Source: Janthinobacterium silvisoli
Lineage (GTDB): Bacteria; Pseudomonadota; Gammaproteobacteria; Burkholderiales; Burkholderiaceae_D
Reading direction: 5' to 3'
NCBI RefSeq assembly: GCF_014200725.1
Contig: NZ_JACHCL010000006.1
Coordinates: 62,001-126,000, forward strand
Length of the DNA: 64,000 bases
In this document: positions 45,601 through 53,493 of the stretch, in pieces
How positions within the stretch are numbered: position 1 is the stretch's first letter
Layout of the letters: the number at the start of each line of letters is the position of its first letter
Notes under the pieces: model-generated
Seen by the model: the letters and a program-made list of their open reading frames with translations, nothing else
The model's database searches: none
What the model was told of the DNA's origin: nothing
Program-made: the position numbers and the translations under genes

Positions 45601-47038
45601 GCTGGCACTGGGCCTGCGCACCCTCGATGCGCGGGTCGATATCGCCAACCAGCAGTTGCGCCTGCAAGTCAAACTCGACGGCGCGCGCGCAGGCCAGAGC
45701 GATATCAATGCCACCGTGCGCATGCTCGATGGACGTATCAGCAATGACAGTGCGCTCAGCCTGACGGGCACCACCAGCATCGCCTCGCTGTCCTGGCTGG
45801 CGCCGCTGACGGGACAGCCGGGCCTGGAACTGGGTGGCGGCGTGACGGTGGCCCTGACAGGCAGCGGCACCATCGGCGCGCCGAAATTGAATGGCGATAT
45901 CAACGGCAGCAAGCTGCTGGTGAGCTGGGCCGACCAGGGCTTGAAGCTGCGCAATGGCGTGCTGCAAGCCAAGCTGGCTGGCGACCAGTTGCAATTGCAG
46001 CGCCTGAGCTTTGACGGCGGCGACGGCAAGGTGCAGGCAGACGGCTGGGTGCGTTTTGCAAATGGCGAAGCCAGCCTGGAATTGAAATTGATGGCCGACC
46101 GCCTGCAAGCGTTGTCGCGTCCCGACCGCACCCTGGTCTTGTCGGGTAATAGCACCCTGGTGCGCAATGACAAGCGTTTCAGTTTCGACGGCAAGTTCAA
46201 GGCCAACCGCGCCCTGATCGAACTGGCGCCGCAAGACACGCCCACGCAAAGCAATGACGTCGTCGTGCTGGGCAAGAAAACCGCGGCCAGCAAGGAAGCG
46301 CCTTCATTACCCCTGAATATCGACCTGGAGTTTGACCTGGGCAACGCCTTCCATTTGCGCGGCATGGGACTGGACGCCGACCTGGAAGGCAATGTGCGCG
46401 CCCGCGTGCTGAACCGCGCCGCGCCGCGCGTGACGGGCAGCATCCGGGTCGCCAGCGGCGTGTATGCCGCTTACGGCCAGAAACTGTCGATCGACCGGGG
46501 CGTGATCAATTTCACGGGCGCCTACGACAACCCGGCCTTGAATATCCTGGCCGTGCGCAAGCGTCCGGAAGGCGATACCTTGTCGGAAACCAACGTCGAA
46601 GCAGGCGTGGAAGTGCGCGGTACGGCCCAGGCGCCGACCGCCAAGCTGGTGTCCACGCCGAACGTGTCCGACAGCGACAAGCTGGCCTGGCTGATCCTCG
46701 GCCACGGTGCGGAAGCGGCGGCCGGCGATGAAATGGCCTTGCTGACGACCGCTGCCGGCGCCCTGTTCGGCGGCACGGGCGGCGGCCTGCAAGGCAAGCT
46801 GGCCAGCTCGCTGGGCCTCGATGAAGTAGGCTTGTCGCAAGCCCAGGGCCTGGAAAGCACGGTCGTCACGGTCGGCAAGCGCTTGTCGTCGCGCGCCTAC
46901 CTGACGTTCGAGCAAGGCACCAGCACGGCCAGCAGCCTGGTCAAGCTGCGCTACAAACTGGACCGCCGCTTCACCCTGCAATTCCAGACCGGCACCAATA
47001 ATGCGCTGGACGTGTTGTATACGTGGGCGTTTGATTAA
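42623..47038 (+). CDS. tamB: Translocation and assembly module subunit TamB
   Basis: A 1471-residue inner-membrane-anchored protein. A single membrane segment (WPRYLAIGMASLAILLGAAFWFL) is followed by a very long region of repeating beta strands that forms a periplasm-spanning AsmA-like groove. The conserved C-terminal DUF490/TamB domain ends in LSSRAYLTFEQGTSTASSLVKLRYKLDRRFTLQFQTG. Its start overlaps the tamA stop (TGATG), so the two are cotranslated. It contacts TamA in the outer membrane. The length is somewhat above E. coli TamB. Confidence 0.95.
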   Translation: MSEITTESPDTPGTPPPAKKPRRWPRYLAIGMASLAILLGAAFWFLGRESTLQLLVQKVASASGGEIEVSGVSGSLYNRMHLGHVSYRSKTQHITAENIDINWSPFQYFSEGIAISELHVASLSVESTGPSDEPATMPTSLASPFKVGISDARLDKLTLVSAGGNTVLEKIHLTLSGDKNEWRLSDASVSTPFGLAKADATIGATQPFKLKGTASLTQLNPATGEKPAAVALQLGGDLNLLNITAKGSAGPATADARLALAPFDPVIILRSANIQGRNINPGQFDATLPQADLSLDLDAAIGDKQTVSGKLSVLNHATPGPIDQHKLPLRQLDAHLGGTLTATTLESALIDLAAAGKFTGSGKLDREAADGPIGSAHLSLHTDSINLQHVYSSINSTKIVGDIVLDSDGKTQTLRAKLGEAKLRLDLEASMADSLVQLSKATLQAGKSQINATGQISLKDEQAFKAVASASRLNPADFGAFPVADLNLDVRANGHVAPQWLANADFTVRPSKLLDQPLSGKGKLTADAQHFSGIDVALALGKNTIAAKGNFGGAGEKLNWNVDARQLSAVQSDLLGAIIASGVVQGSLQQPRSTFVADAKGLGLTSGKRPVADSLIHASGEVGLTGPKKEAELKVAGSVEKINPAAFGALPVGNINASFDGSGRLTSDWKVALNLALRESTLQNAPLAGYAKLSANAKRVDNADVELRLGPNSLLAKGALGGATDKLDWKLDAPQLSTLGPRFAGVLRASGSVSGKMEAPAAQLSLDGKDLTFFGDQQLKTVKGSASVGAGQGAQDAMASDLEITGYSTPTFKLAGARLKSTGTRGSHTINLAARNDDFDASVQIHGSQSGANWTGSIDSLQNKGRYALVLQAPVPVRVAGPAGSGVAGLGQPEQISVGNTVIKLPAGSITMQNLNKDGARWTSSGQAAGVALTYLSQVIPALQANTRSDLTLGAQWSLDMTAATAKQKEPALAGMLHVYREKGDVTVGVDAPLALGLRTLDARVDIANQQLRLQVKLDGARAGQSDINATVRMLDGRISNDSALSLTGTTSIASLSWLAPLTGQPGLELGGGVTVALTGSGTIGAPKLNGDINGSKLLVSWADQGLKLRNGVLQAKLAGDQLQLQRLSFDGGDGKVQADGWVRFANGEASLELKLMADRLQALSRPDRTLVLSGNSTLVRNDKRFSFDGKFKANRALIELAPQDTPTQSNDVVVLGKKTAASKEAPSLPLNIDLEFDLGNAFHLRGMGLDADLEGNVRARVLNRAAPRVTGSIRVASGVYAAYGQKLSIDRGVINFTGAYDNPALNILAVRKRPEGDTLSETNVEAGVEVRGTAQAPTAKLVSTPNVSDSDKLAWLILGHGAEAAAGDEMALLTTAAGALFGGTGGGLQGKLASSLGLDEVGLSQAQGLESTVVTVGKRLSSRAYLTFEQGTSTASSLVKLRYKLDRRFTLQFQTGTNNALDVLYTWAFD

Positions 47039-47061
47039 TTTAAAAGACAAGCACCGACAAC

Positions 47062-47083
47062 AAAGGGCGCCTCGGCGCCCTTT
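47062..47083 (+). terminator. Terminator of the tam operon
   Basis: AAAGGGCGCC-tc-GGCGCCCTTT forms a 10-bp stem 23 bases past tamB and runs into TCTTT. On the minus strand TTTGTTG follows, so it can also serve the convergent gene. Confidence 0.8.
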
Positions 47084-47105
47084 TCTTTACTTGCTTCAAA
47101 CAGCC

Positions 47106-47345
47106 TTACTCAGCTACATCCAGGCCGCGCTCTATCATGCCTTCGACATAGGCGCTCAGATACTGTTCCAGCGCCGGGCCGGACAGTACGTTGGCTGTCA
47201 GTGCGCCGTGCGGCGAGCCTTTCAGTACGCCGTCGTGGTACACGCGCGCGATCCAGCCCACGTCCGCTCCGGGCGTGTAATCGATTTCGTAGTCAAACGA
47301 CTCTCCGCTGACTTTGCGCGTATAAACTTCCTTGATAATTGCCAT
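47106..47345 (-). CDS. Small protein of unknown function
   Basis: A 79-residue soluble protein (MAIIKEVYTRKVSGESFDYEIDYTPGADVGWIARVYHDGVLKGSPHG...). It looks like a compact beta-rich fold with a helical C-terminus. An AAGAAAGG-type site lies about 10 bases before the ATG. Convergent with tamB. Not recognised. Confidence 0.62.
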   Translation of the reverse strand: MAIIKEVYTRKVSGESFDYEIDYTPGADVGWIARVYHDGVLKGSPHGALTANVLSGPALEQYLSAYVEGMIERGLDVAE

Positions 47346-47369
47346 CTAAAACAGCCTTTCTTGACGAGA

Positions 47370-47540
47370 TTAACTGGGGTGCGGATCGGGTACGGGATCG
47401 TCCTGCGGCACCGGATGCACGGGACCGGGATGGTGGCCTGGCGACGTGTCTGGCGCCCATGCGGGTTCATGAGCAGGTTGGGGCTCATCGGCAGGCGCCG
47501 GATCGGGCGCGCGGTGGGCATCGATAGCGATGGCTGGCAT
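47370..47540 (-). CDS. Small proline-rich protein
   Basis: A 56-residue, Pro/Asp/His-rich peptide (PDPAPADEPQPAHEP, PGPVHPVPQDDPVPDPHPS) without a signal peptide. An exact AAGGAGG site lies six bases ahead of the ATG at 47540, as in the other small Pro-rich gene at 35.6 kb, and supports translation. It would be intrinsically disordered. Downstream the 79-residue gene lies on the same strand, 24 bases away, so the two may be cotranscribed. Confidence 0.5.
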   Translation of the reverse strand: MPAIAIDAHRAPDPAPADEPQPAHEPAWAPDTSPGHHPGPVHPVPQDDPVPDPHPS

Positions 47541-47597
47541 GGCTGGCCTCCTTGACGGCAAAGGAAGACCATACCACGCAATGCCCACCTGTTGCCT

Positions 47598-50099
47598 TTA
47601 TTTCACGGCTTGCCTGACTTCCGTTTCAGTCGGCTTGGCGTTCTTTACATATTTCTCCAGCCAGTTGTTGCTTTCATACAGCATCTGCATGATCGATTCG
47701 CGTGCGCGGTAGGCGTGGCTTTCATTGGGCAACATGACCAGGCGCGCCGTGCCGCCCAAGCCTTTCACGGCCTGGAACATGCGCTCGCTCTGGATCGGGA
47801 AGGTGCCGGAGTTGTTGTCCTGCTCGCCATGGATCATCAACAGCGCATCCTTGATCTTGTCCGCATAGTTAAATGGCGACATGGCTTGATAGACATCCTG
47901 CGCCTTCCAGAACGAGCGGTCTTCCGCCTGGAAGCCGAATGGCGTCAACGTGCGGTTGTAGGCGCCGCTGCGGGCGATACCGGCACGGAACAGCCGCGTG
48001 TGCGCCAGCAGGTTGCCCGTCATGAATGCACCATACGAGTGGCCGCCGATGGCGATGCGGTTACGGTCGCTCACGCCACGCTTGACCACCTCGTTGACCG
48101 CCGCTTCGGCGTCAGCCACCAGCTGCGTCAGATACGTGTCGTTCGGTTCCTGCTCGCCATTGCCGACGATGGGGAACGATGGATTATCCAGCACGGCATA
48201 ACCCATCGACAAAAAGGCCGCCGGGCCCCAGTAGCTGACGGCATTGAATTTAAACGGCGAGCCCTTGGTCTGGCTGGCGGCGCTGGCCGATTTGAATTCC
48301 TGCGGGTAAGCCCACATCAGGGTCGGCAGCGGGCCGTCGCGCTTGACGTCATAGCCAGGCGGCAGCATCAGGGTAGCGGTCAAGTCCACGCCATCGGCGC
48401 GCTTGTAGCGTATCAACTCTTTCTGCACCTCTTTCAATTGCGGCAGCGGATGCGGGAAATGCGTCAGCGCCGTCAATTGGGCCGCGCCCTGCTGCTTCAG
48501 GTTGCGCACATAATAGTTCGGCTGTTCCGTTGGCGCTTCGCGCGTGGACAGCAAACGGCTGCCGTCTTCATCAAGCACGGCCACCACGTTTTCATAATAC
48601 GGCGCGGTGCTCTGAAACAGGCGCTCGGTTTTTTTCGTCGTCAGGTTGAAGCGGTCGATGAAGGGGCGATCGCCTTCGCTCGAAGCCCCCTGGCCGTCGA
48701 GCAGGATGGAGTTGTCGGCAGCGATCAGCAGGCGCGGCAAACCAGCCGCGTCAGCACGCATCACAGGCTGGCCCGGATCGTTGTAGCGGTCTTCCAGCGA
48801 ACGGGACGACAACAACTCGGCTGGCGTAGCTGGCTGGTCTGGCGTGATTTTCCATTGCTTCACAACCCGCGTCTTGTACCAGCCTTCCGTCAATAGCGCC
48901 AGGTCGCCCCGGCCCCAGGCCACGCCCAGATAGCGCGAAGCCAGCTTGGCCAGCACAGCAGGTTTCACCGTGAACGGCGCCGCCTGCGTGTAGACGATAT
49001 CGCGGATATCAGCCGCCTTGGCCGGATCGCCGCCATCCTGCGCTTCGGCCCAGACCAGGGTAGCTGGTGCATCAACGCGCCACGTCACGTCGCGTACGCC
49101 GACAGACACGGCGTCATTGCCGGGTGGCAGGCCCTCTTCCAGCGGCAAGGTCGCCACCGTATGGGTGACCTTGCCGGCCAGGTCGCGCACTTCGATCTTG
49201 TGGCCGAAATCATAGGCCGGTACGATGTAGGAATACGGGCGCACGATGCTGGTCGTCAGCAAGTTCTTGCCATCAGGCGAGCTCGATACGCGCGAGAACT
49301 GGCCAGGCTGGCCCACCAGGCGCTGCTTGCCTGTCACGTCGAGCAAGGCCAGCTGCACGGTGATGTAGTGTTCAAACAGTTTCGCGTCTTCTTCGTTCTT
49401 CAGCAGATCGGGATAGGTGCGCAATTGCTTCACGCCACCGCCCGGATTGCTATCCTGCGTGGCAGGCCCCGTCGGTATGCCGGACGGCTGCGGCGCGGCA
49501 CCCAGCTTGGCCGGTTTCAGCTGCACCAGCAAAGTTTTGCTGTCTGGCAGCCAGGAAAAACCCCGGCCATACACAGCCGACAAAGGCTGGCTGCCCAGCT
49601 TGCGCGCCACTTTCGTTTGCACGTCGAGCAGCCACAGTTCCACGCCGGACTCTTTGACACCCTTGGCCGGATCGGCATAGGCGATATGCGTAAACGCCAG
49701 GTAATGCTGGTCAGGCGACCAGGCCAGATCGGCGATGCGCGGCGTTGCCGGCAAGCCGCTGACCTTGATCTCTTTCTGCGTATCGATGTCGAGCAGGCCC
49801 AGGCCCGTGTAGAAGCTGAAACGGCTGGACGAATAGGTGCGTGGATTGATGCGCAGGCCGGCCAGCTTCAGTTCCGGCTGCGCCACTTCGCGGATGCTGG
49901 GCAATGACGGCGTCGGCAGCACGGCCGCCAGGTTGCGTTTCGGGCTCAGGCTCAAGGTTGGTGCACGCGGTGCGTCAACGATGGCTTGCAGGGGAGCGGG
50001 AGGCAGTTGATAACCGCTATCTTGCGCCATCGCCATTGAAGACGAGGCCAATAAGCCAACAGTGATAGGCAGTAACGGCAGCGGCGAACGTGTAGACAT
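47598..50099 (-). CDS. S9-family prolyl oligopeptidase-like serine peptidase (glutamyl endopeptidase type)
   Basis: An 833-residue exported peptidase. A signal peptide (PLLPITVGLLASSSMAMA) is followed by a beta-propeller domain (about 40-560) and a C-terminal alpha/beta-hydrolase domain. The nucleophile Ser688 lies in GGHSYGAFMTGNLLAHT, the pattern of S9D glutamyl endopeptidases; the His sits in LPNESHAYRARESI, and an Asp in HGEQDNNSG. GGAG precedes the ATG at 50099; an in-frame ATG lies upstream. Probably degrades peptides in the periplasm. Confidence 0.93.
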   Translation of the reverse strand: MSTRSPLPLLPITVGLLASSSMAMAQDSGYQLPPAPLQAIVDAPRAPTLSLSPKRNLAAVLPTPSLPSIREVAQPELKLAGLRINPRTYSSSRFSFYTGLGLLDIDTQKEIKVSGLPATPRIADLAWSPDQHYLAFTHIAYADPAKGVKESGVELWLLDVQTKVARKLGSQPLSAVYGRGFSWLPDSKTLLVQLKPAKLGAAPQPSGIPTGPATQDSNPGGGVKQLRTYPDLLKNEEDAKLFEHYITVQLALLDVTGKQRLVGQPGQFSRVSSSPDGKNLLTTSIVRPYSYIVPAYDFGHKIEVRDLAGKVTHTVATLPLEEGLPPGNDAVSVGVRDVTWRVDAPATLVWAEAQDGGDPAKAADIRDIVYTQAAPFTVKPAVLAKLASRYLGVAWGRGDLALLTEGWYKTRVVKQWKITPDQPATPAELLSSRSLEDRYNDPGQPVMRADAAGLPRLLIAADNSILLDGQGASSEGDRPFIDRFNLTTKKTERLFQSTAPYYENVVAVLDEDGSRLLSTREAPTEQPNYYVRNLKQQGAAQLTALTHFPHPLPQLKEVQKELIRYKRADGVDLTATLMLPPGYDVKRDGPLPTLMWAYPQEFKSASAASQTKGSPFKFNAVSYWGPAAFLSMGYAVLDNPSFPIVGNGEQEPNDTYLTQLVADAEAAVNEVVKRGVSDRNRIAIGGHSYGAFMTGNLLAHTRLFRAGIARSGAYNRTLTPFGFQAEDRSFWKAQDVYQAMSPFNYADKIKDALLMIHGEQDNNSGTFPIQSERMFQAVKGLGGTARLVMLPNESHAYRARESIMQMLYESNNWLEKYVKNAKPTETEVRQAVK

Positions 50100-50302
50100 G
50101 GAACTCCAGGAATGGTGATTGATCAATAAGAGTGGTCAATAAAGATGCTGCACCGCGCCGCTCCTGGCGGCACTGTGGGACAGAGCATATTGATGACATG
50201 GCATGAAAATGTCAATAAGCAACTTTTTCCGCCTGCGCGGCAACGCCGCAGGGACAGTGATCTGGCTTACAATCGCTGTTTTATCCGCACCCGAACGCAT
50301 CC

Positions 50303-50821
50303 ATGGAAACCACCACCCTTGCCCTGCTCTGCCTTGCACCGCTGCTCGTCTGGCGCATTTATTCACGCCTGAAAAAACTGGTGGCGCGCCAGCAATCGCA
50401 TCTGTGGCGCCACTGGCTGGTGGCGATCGGTTTTCCCGTGCTGATTTTATTCCTGGCAACGACGACCAAATTCGACATCCTGCCCCTGTCCAGCCTGGGT
50501 GCGGGCGTGCTGGCCGGCGGTTGGCTGGGCGTGCTGGGCCTGAAGCTGACCCGCTTCGAACAGGTCGGCAAACATTTCTTTTTCACCCAGCACCGCTACC
50601 TGGCCCTGGCGATCACCATGCTGTTCGTCGCCCGCCTGCTGTACCGCGGCATGGAAATCTACCTGAACACGCGCCTGGCGGTGCCCGTACCGCCACCGCC
50701 TTTCGGCCAAAGCCCGCTGACCATGGCTGCCTATGGCTTGTTTACCGGCTACTACGCTACCTATGCATGGGGCTTGATTCGCTGGAGGAAGCGCAACCAG
50801 ACTTTGCAGAGCTCTGAATAA
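50303..50821 (+). CDS. Integral membrane protein of unknown function
   Basis: A 172-residue protein with about four membrane segments (ALLCLAPLLVWRIY, WLVAIGFPVLILFLATT, LGAGVLAGGWLGVLGL and YLALAITMLFVARLLYRGMEIYL) and a further C-terminal hydrophobic stretch. The overall pattern recalls DUF1453/CcdC-like membrane proteins, but I am not certain. It is divergent from the S9 peptidase gene. The ribosome-binding site is weak. Confidence 0.7.
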   Translation: METTTLALLCLAPLLVWRIYSRLKKLVARQQSHLWRHWLVAIGFPVLILFLATTTKFDILPLSSLGAGVLAGGWLGVLGLKLTRFEQVGKHFFFTQHRYLALAITMLFVARLLYRGMEIYLNTRLAVPVPPPPFGQSPLTMAAYGLFTGYYATYAWGLIRWRKRNQTLQSSE

Positions 50822-50831
50822 CTAGAAAAAA

Positions 50832-51638
50832 CTAGAACAGCTCGCACAAGCCGACGCATTCCGTCATCGCCAGCGGCCTACGTATTATCAGCAGCGCTGC
50901 TGCCAGGGAAGGATCAAGGTCGGCATCAGCGCCGGCTATACTGTTTAGCAAGAACTGACGCAGGAACGGCGGCATCAGGCGGGCATGCGCTACGGCATGC
51001 TCTGCCGCCGCCTCCAGCAGCACTTTCTTTTGTTGCACGTTCCAATGAGGTCCGTTAACAGACTGCACCACGCCGCTATAAGCCACGATCGAGCTTTTGA
51101 CGAAGTCGCGTACACGCAAAGATTGGCTAACGCTCATCTCCTGTGTTTGCCTGGGAACGAACTCGGCTTCCATCAAGCCGATCAGATGCGCATTGCAATG
51201 CAGGCCAAACGCAATGAAGGCACTGATTTCATCGCCAAAGTCTTCTAACAGTGCGGCTTGTAGCTGCTCTGGCTGCGTGCCGGCAAATGGCCGGGGATGC
51301 TTGACATGGAAGTCGTAATACATTTTGGCGAGGTCATTGACCTGATCGCAAATGGCCGTACTCTGCGCTACATTTTTCAGCGCGGTATCAGACGCCTGGT
51401 AAAAAATCTGTCCATCCGTCAGGCGTGCAAACAAGGCAGCCACATCAGGATCGTACATGCGCGGCATCCGGCCTTGCTCCATTGCCGCCGACGCCAGGGC
51501 ACGAAACCGGGCGCTATCGTCCTGATAATCTCTCAAACTATCTGCCCAGGCGGCTGGCGCAATGAACGCAGCCACAAGACAAAGCAGGCGACCGATGCGG
51601 CGCACCGGCAAAGCAATCAATTCATTCATGGCATCCAT
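50832..51638 (-). CDS. Secreted alpha-helical protein of unknown function
   Basis: A 268-residue protein started at the ATG at 51638 (MDAMNELIALPVRR), with a signal peptide ending LVAAFIAPAAWA. The mature part is largely helical with no motif I recognise. The frame stays open for a further 64 codons upstream, through an 8-C run, but that segment is unlikely to be coding. An alternative ATG is at 51629. Confidence 0.62.
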   Translation of the reverse strand: MDAMNELIALPVRRIGRLLCLVAAFIAPAAWADSLRDYQDDSARFRALASAAMEQGRMPRMYDPDVAALFARLTDGQIFYQASDTALKNVAQSTAICDQVNDLAKMYYDFHVKHPRPFAGTQPEQLQAALLEDFGDEISAFIAFGLHCNAHLIGLMEAEFVPRQTQEMSVSQSLRVRDFVKSSIVAYSGVVQSVNGPHWNVQQKKVLLEAAAEHAVAHARLMPPFLRQFLLNSIAGADADLDPSLAAALLIIRRPLAMTECVGLCELF

Positions 51639-51957
51639 CTTTAATCGAAACAAGACATAGCAACTCAGGCTGCCCGATGCAGCCGGAACGGGTGGGCCGC
51701 CATATAGAACAGGCCCAGCGATTACCCTGGCAGACGATGGCAAAGCTGCCCCCCCCAGTTTAATCGGCAGCATCAATATGCCGGTCGCCAACACCGGTGA
51801 GATAAAGAATAATTTTGCCAGACACAGCAAGAAAAACGATCAGGCTGCAACAGCCCAGGCTACGCTTCAAAGTGTGCAATGGTGGGATTGGTGCCAAGGA
51901 AGTTAAATAATTTGCAATTATGGATTAAATATATCCACAGGGCAATAAAATCATCTT
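51639..51957. other. 319-bp intergenic stretch with an 8-C homopolymer
   Basis: No gene with a supporting start. Eight consecutive C residues lie at 51749-51756 and an AT-rich section at 51895-51945. The run sits in the upstream open extension of the secreted-protein gene, so length changes would shift that frame. Confidence 0.4.
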
Positions 51958-52536
51958 CTAGCGGATGATCGTCAGTCGAGGCCAGCGCTGCACATCATAT
52001 TTCTCGACTAGTCGCCTGGCGTAACCGTCCGCACTAATGCGTACTGGATTGTGCCGTACCAACATATTGAATAAATCATCCAGACCATACGGTGCGATAA
52101 TATTAATATTGCCGTTAGCTTCCAGATAAACACCAACCGCCGTCGCATAGTCCGGCCAGGAAGCAATGGCATCCTCCAGCGACAGCAAGGGCGATACGGC
52201 ATAGCCGAAATAGGCTTCGAACCACAAATGTACGCCAGCCTGATTGCACACTTCCCACGGCATTCCAGGCGAGAGCATTTCCAGGCGTTCACGCAACTGT
52301 GTTTCACACTGCGGCTGTAGATTGCCAGCATCAAAATAGGCAACATCAATATCGCTGAGGGCCGACGGTACTTCAAAGCCGTGCAAGGCATCCCACACCA
52401 GATTGCGCACGGCCCCCGCGCCGATGCAGCAGGAAGGCAGGTCTAATTGTGCAACGGCTTGCAAAGCCCGCATGAACCAGGGGGTATCGTTGACCAGACT
52501 GCGCAGGCGCTCGGCCAATGCTTCCTGGGTAGTCAA
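51958..52536 (-). CDS. Nucleotidyltransferase-fold family protein
   Basis: A 192-residue protein resembling the nucleotidyltransferase family PF06042. The motif GAGAVRNLVWDALHG followed by LSDIDVAYFD provides the strand and acidic pair (D-x-D) expected to bind metal. The start appears to be a TTG at 52536, three bases after the stop of the DUF4424 gene; no ATG is available near the N-terminus, so translation is probably coupled. GC content is lower than in neighbours. Substrate unknown. Confidence 0.75.
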   Translation of the reverse strand: MTTQEALAERLRSLVNDTPWFMRALQAVAQLDLPSCCIGAGAVRNLVWDALHGFEVPSALSDIDVAYFDAGNLQPQCETQLRERLEMLSPGMPWEVCNQAGVHLWFEAYFGYAVSPLLSLEDAIASWPDYATAVGVYLEANGNINIIAPYGLDDLFNMLVRHNPVRISADGYARRLVEKYDVQRWPRLTIIR

Positions 52537-52539
52537 ACG

Positions 52540-53493
52540 TTATGGCCTGATAACAGGCGCCACGCCGCCATGCTGGCCCATGCCTGCGACATTACCAAAA
52601 TACACATCCAGATCCTGCCGGGGCCGGAAATGACGCAGCCTGACTTGCAAGGTAGTGGGATTGATCCTGGTAAATGTGCCGGGAAAGCACAGGCTGACCA
52701 ATTCGTCGGGCTTGCCCTTGATCAGGTTCAAGGTAAAGTCTTCGATGCCATTCTTCCAGGTGTTACCGGTCGTCAAAATATAAGAGACGGCCACGGCATT
52801 GACCACACCGTTCTCACCGGCCCTGGCGGCCAGGCGCTGCCAGGTTTTCTGGAAGCCCTGATCGGTGCAGTATTTCTTTTCAAACTCTTTGTCATCGCCC
52901 AGGTAAGTAGCGGCGCTACCAGCCGCGACAAACGGCGCATATTGGTGGCGCACCCATACGACTTTACCGGCGGGGAATTTCTGCTGCCACAGGTAAATGA
53001 CTTTCACCGTCCAGGCTGGCACCCATTCTTCGTCGTAGAGCTGGCCCAGCAGGCCCTCCTTGATCATGGCCGCGCGCTGGGACTCGCTCAAGGGCGCGAT
53101 CTTTTTATCGAATGGCGTGTGCGAGGGGAAGTAGGCAATTTGCGGGTCCGTCAAGCCCAGTGCACGCAAACGCGCCGTCACATCCTTGCCATCGACCTCG
53201 ACGGAGAACTGCTGCGGCTGGCCATAATACGTGGGTGAGCCGTGGTAGCCGGCCGCGTATTCGGGCAAGGGGAAGAAGATGGTTTCTTCCACATCCTTGC
53301 CTGACTCGTTCAGGAACTCGTAGTCCACCTTGATCAAATCGGCGCTCACGCTGAGCACTTCCTTTTTCATGGCCACGGCGTCCGTCTTGCCAAACACGAT
53401 GCCGCCCGCGCTTTGGGCGGCGATACCGTCGTTGGCCAAGGCTGGCGCGGCAAACAGCAACGCCAGTGTGGCCACCAAGGTGCGCACGCCCAT
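52540..53493 (-). CDS. DUF4424 secreted protein
   Basis: A 317-residue exported protein (signal peptide TLVATLALLFAAPALA). The mature part matches DUF4424: VDYEFLNESGKDVEETIFFPLPEYAAGYHG, PFDKKIAPLSESQ, and FPAGKVVWVRHQYAPFVAAGS. Function unknown. Its ATG at 53493 lies inside the SMC stop (TGATG), so it is translationally coupled to a cytoplasmic condensin-like gene even though it is exported, an odd pairing. Confidence 0.82.
   Translation of the reverse strand: MGVRTLVATLALLFAAPALANDGIAAQSAGGIVFGKTDAVAMKKEVLSVSADLIKVDYEFLNESGKDVEETIFFPLPEYAAGYHGSPTYYGQPQQFSVEVDGKDVTARLRALGLTDPQIAYFPSHTPFDKKIAPLSESQRAAMIKEGLLGQLYDEEWVPAWTVKVIYLWQQKFPAGKVVWVRHQYAPFVAAGSAATYLGDDKEFEKKYCTDQGFQKTWQRLAARAGENGVVNAVAVSYILTTGNTWKNGIEDFTLNLIKGKPDELVSLCFPGTFTRINPTTLQVRLRHFRPRQDLDVYFGNVAGMGQHGGVAPVIRP

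Noticed and set aside
42587-46249. A 1220-codon open frame antisense to tamB
   Set aside because: It mirrors tamB in the complementary frame, which GC-rich third positions keep free of stops. It has no ribosome-binding site or recognisable domain.
51639-51830. Longer N-terminus for the secreted protein at 50.8-51.6 kb
   Set aside because: It would place 64 extra residues ahead of a normal signal peptide and runs through an 8-C tract.
51958-53493. JetD-like nuclease downstream of the SMC gene (complete Wadjet system)
   Set aside because: The two downstream genes are DUF4424 and a nucleotidyltransferase-fold protein. Neither resembles JetD, so a standard Wadjet defence system is not supported.
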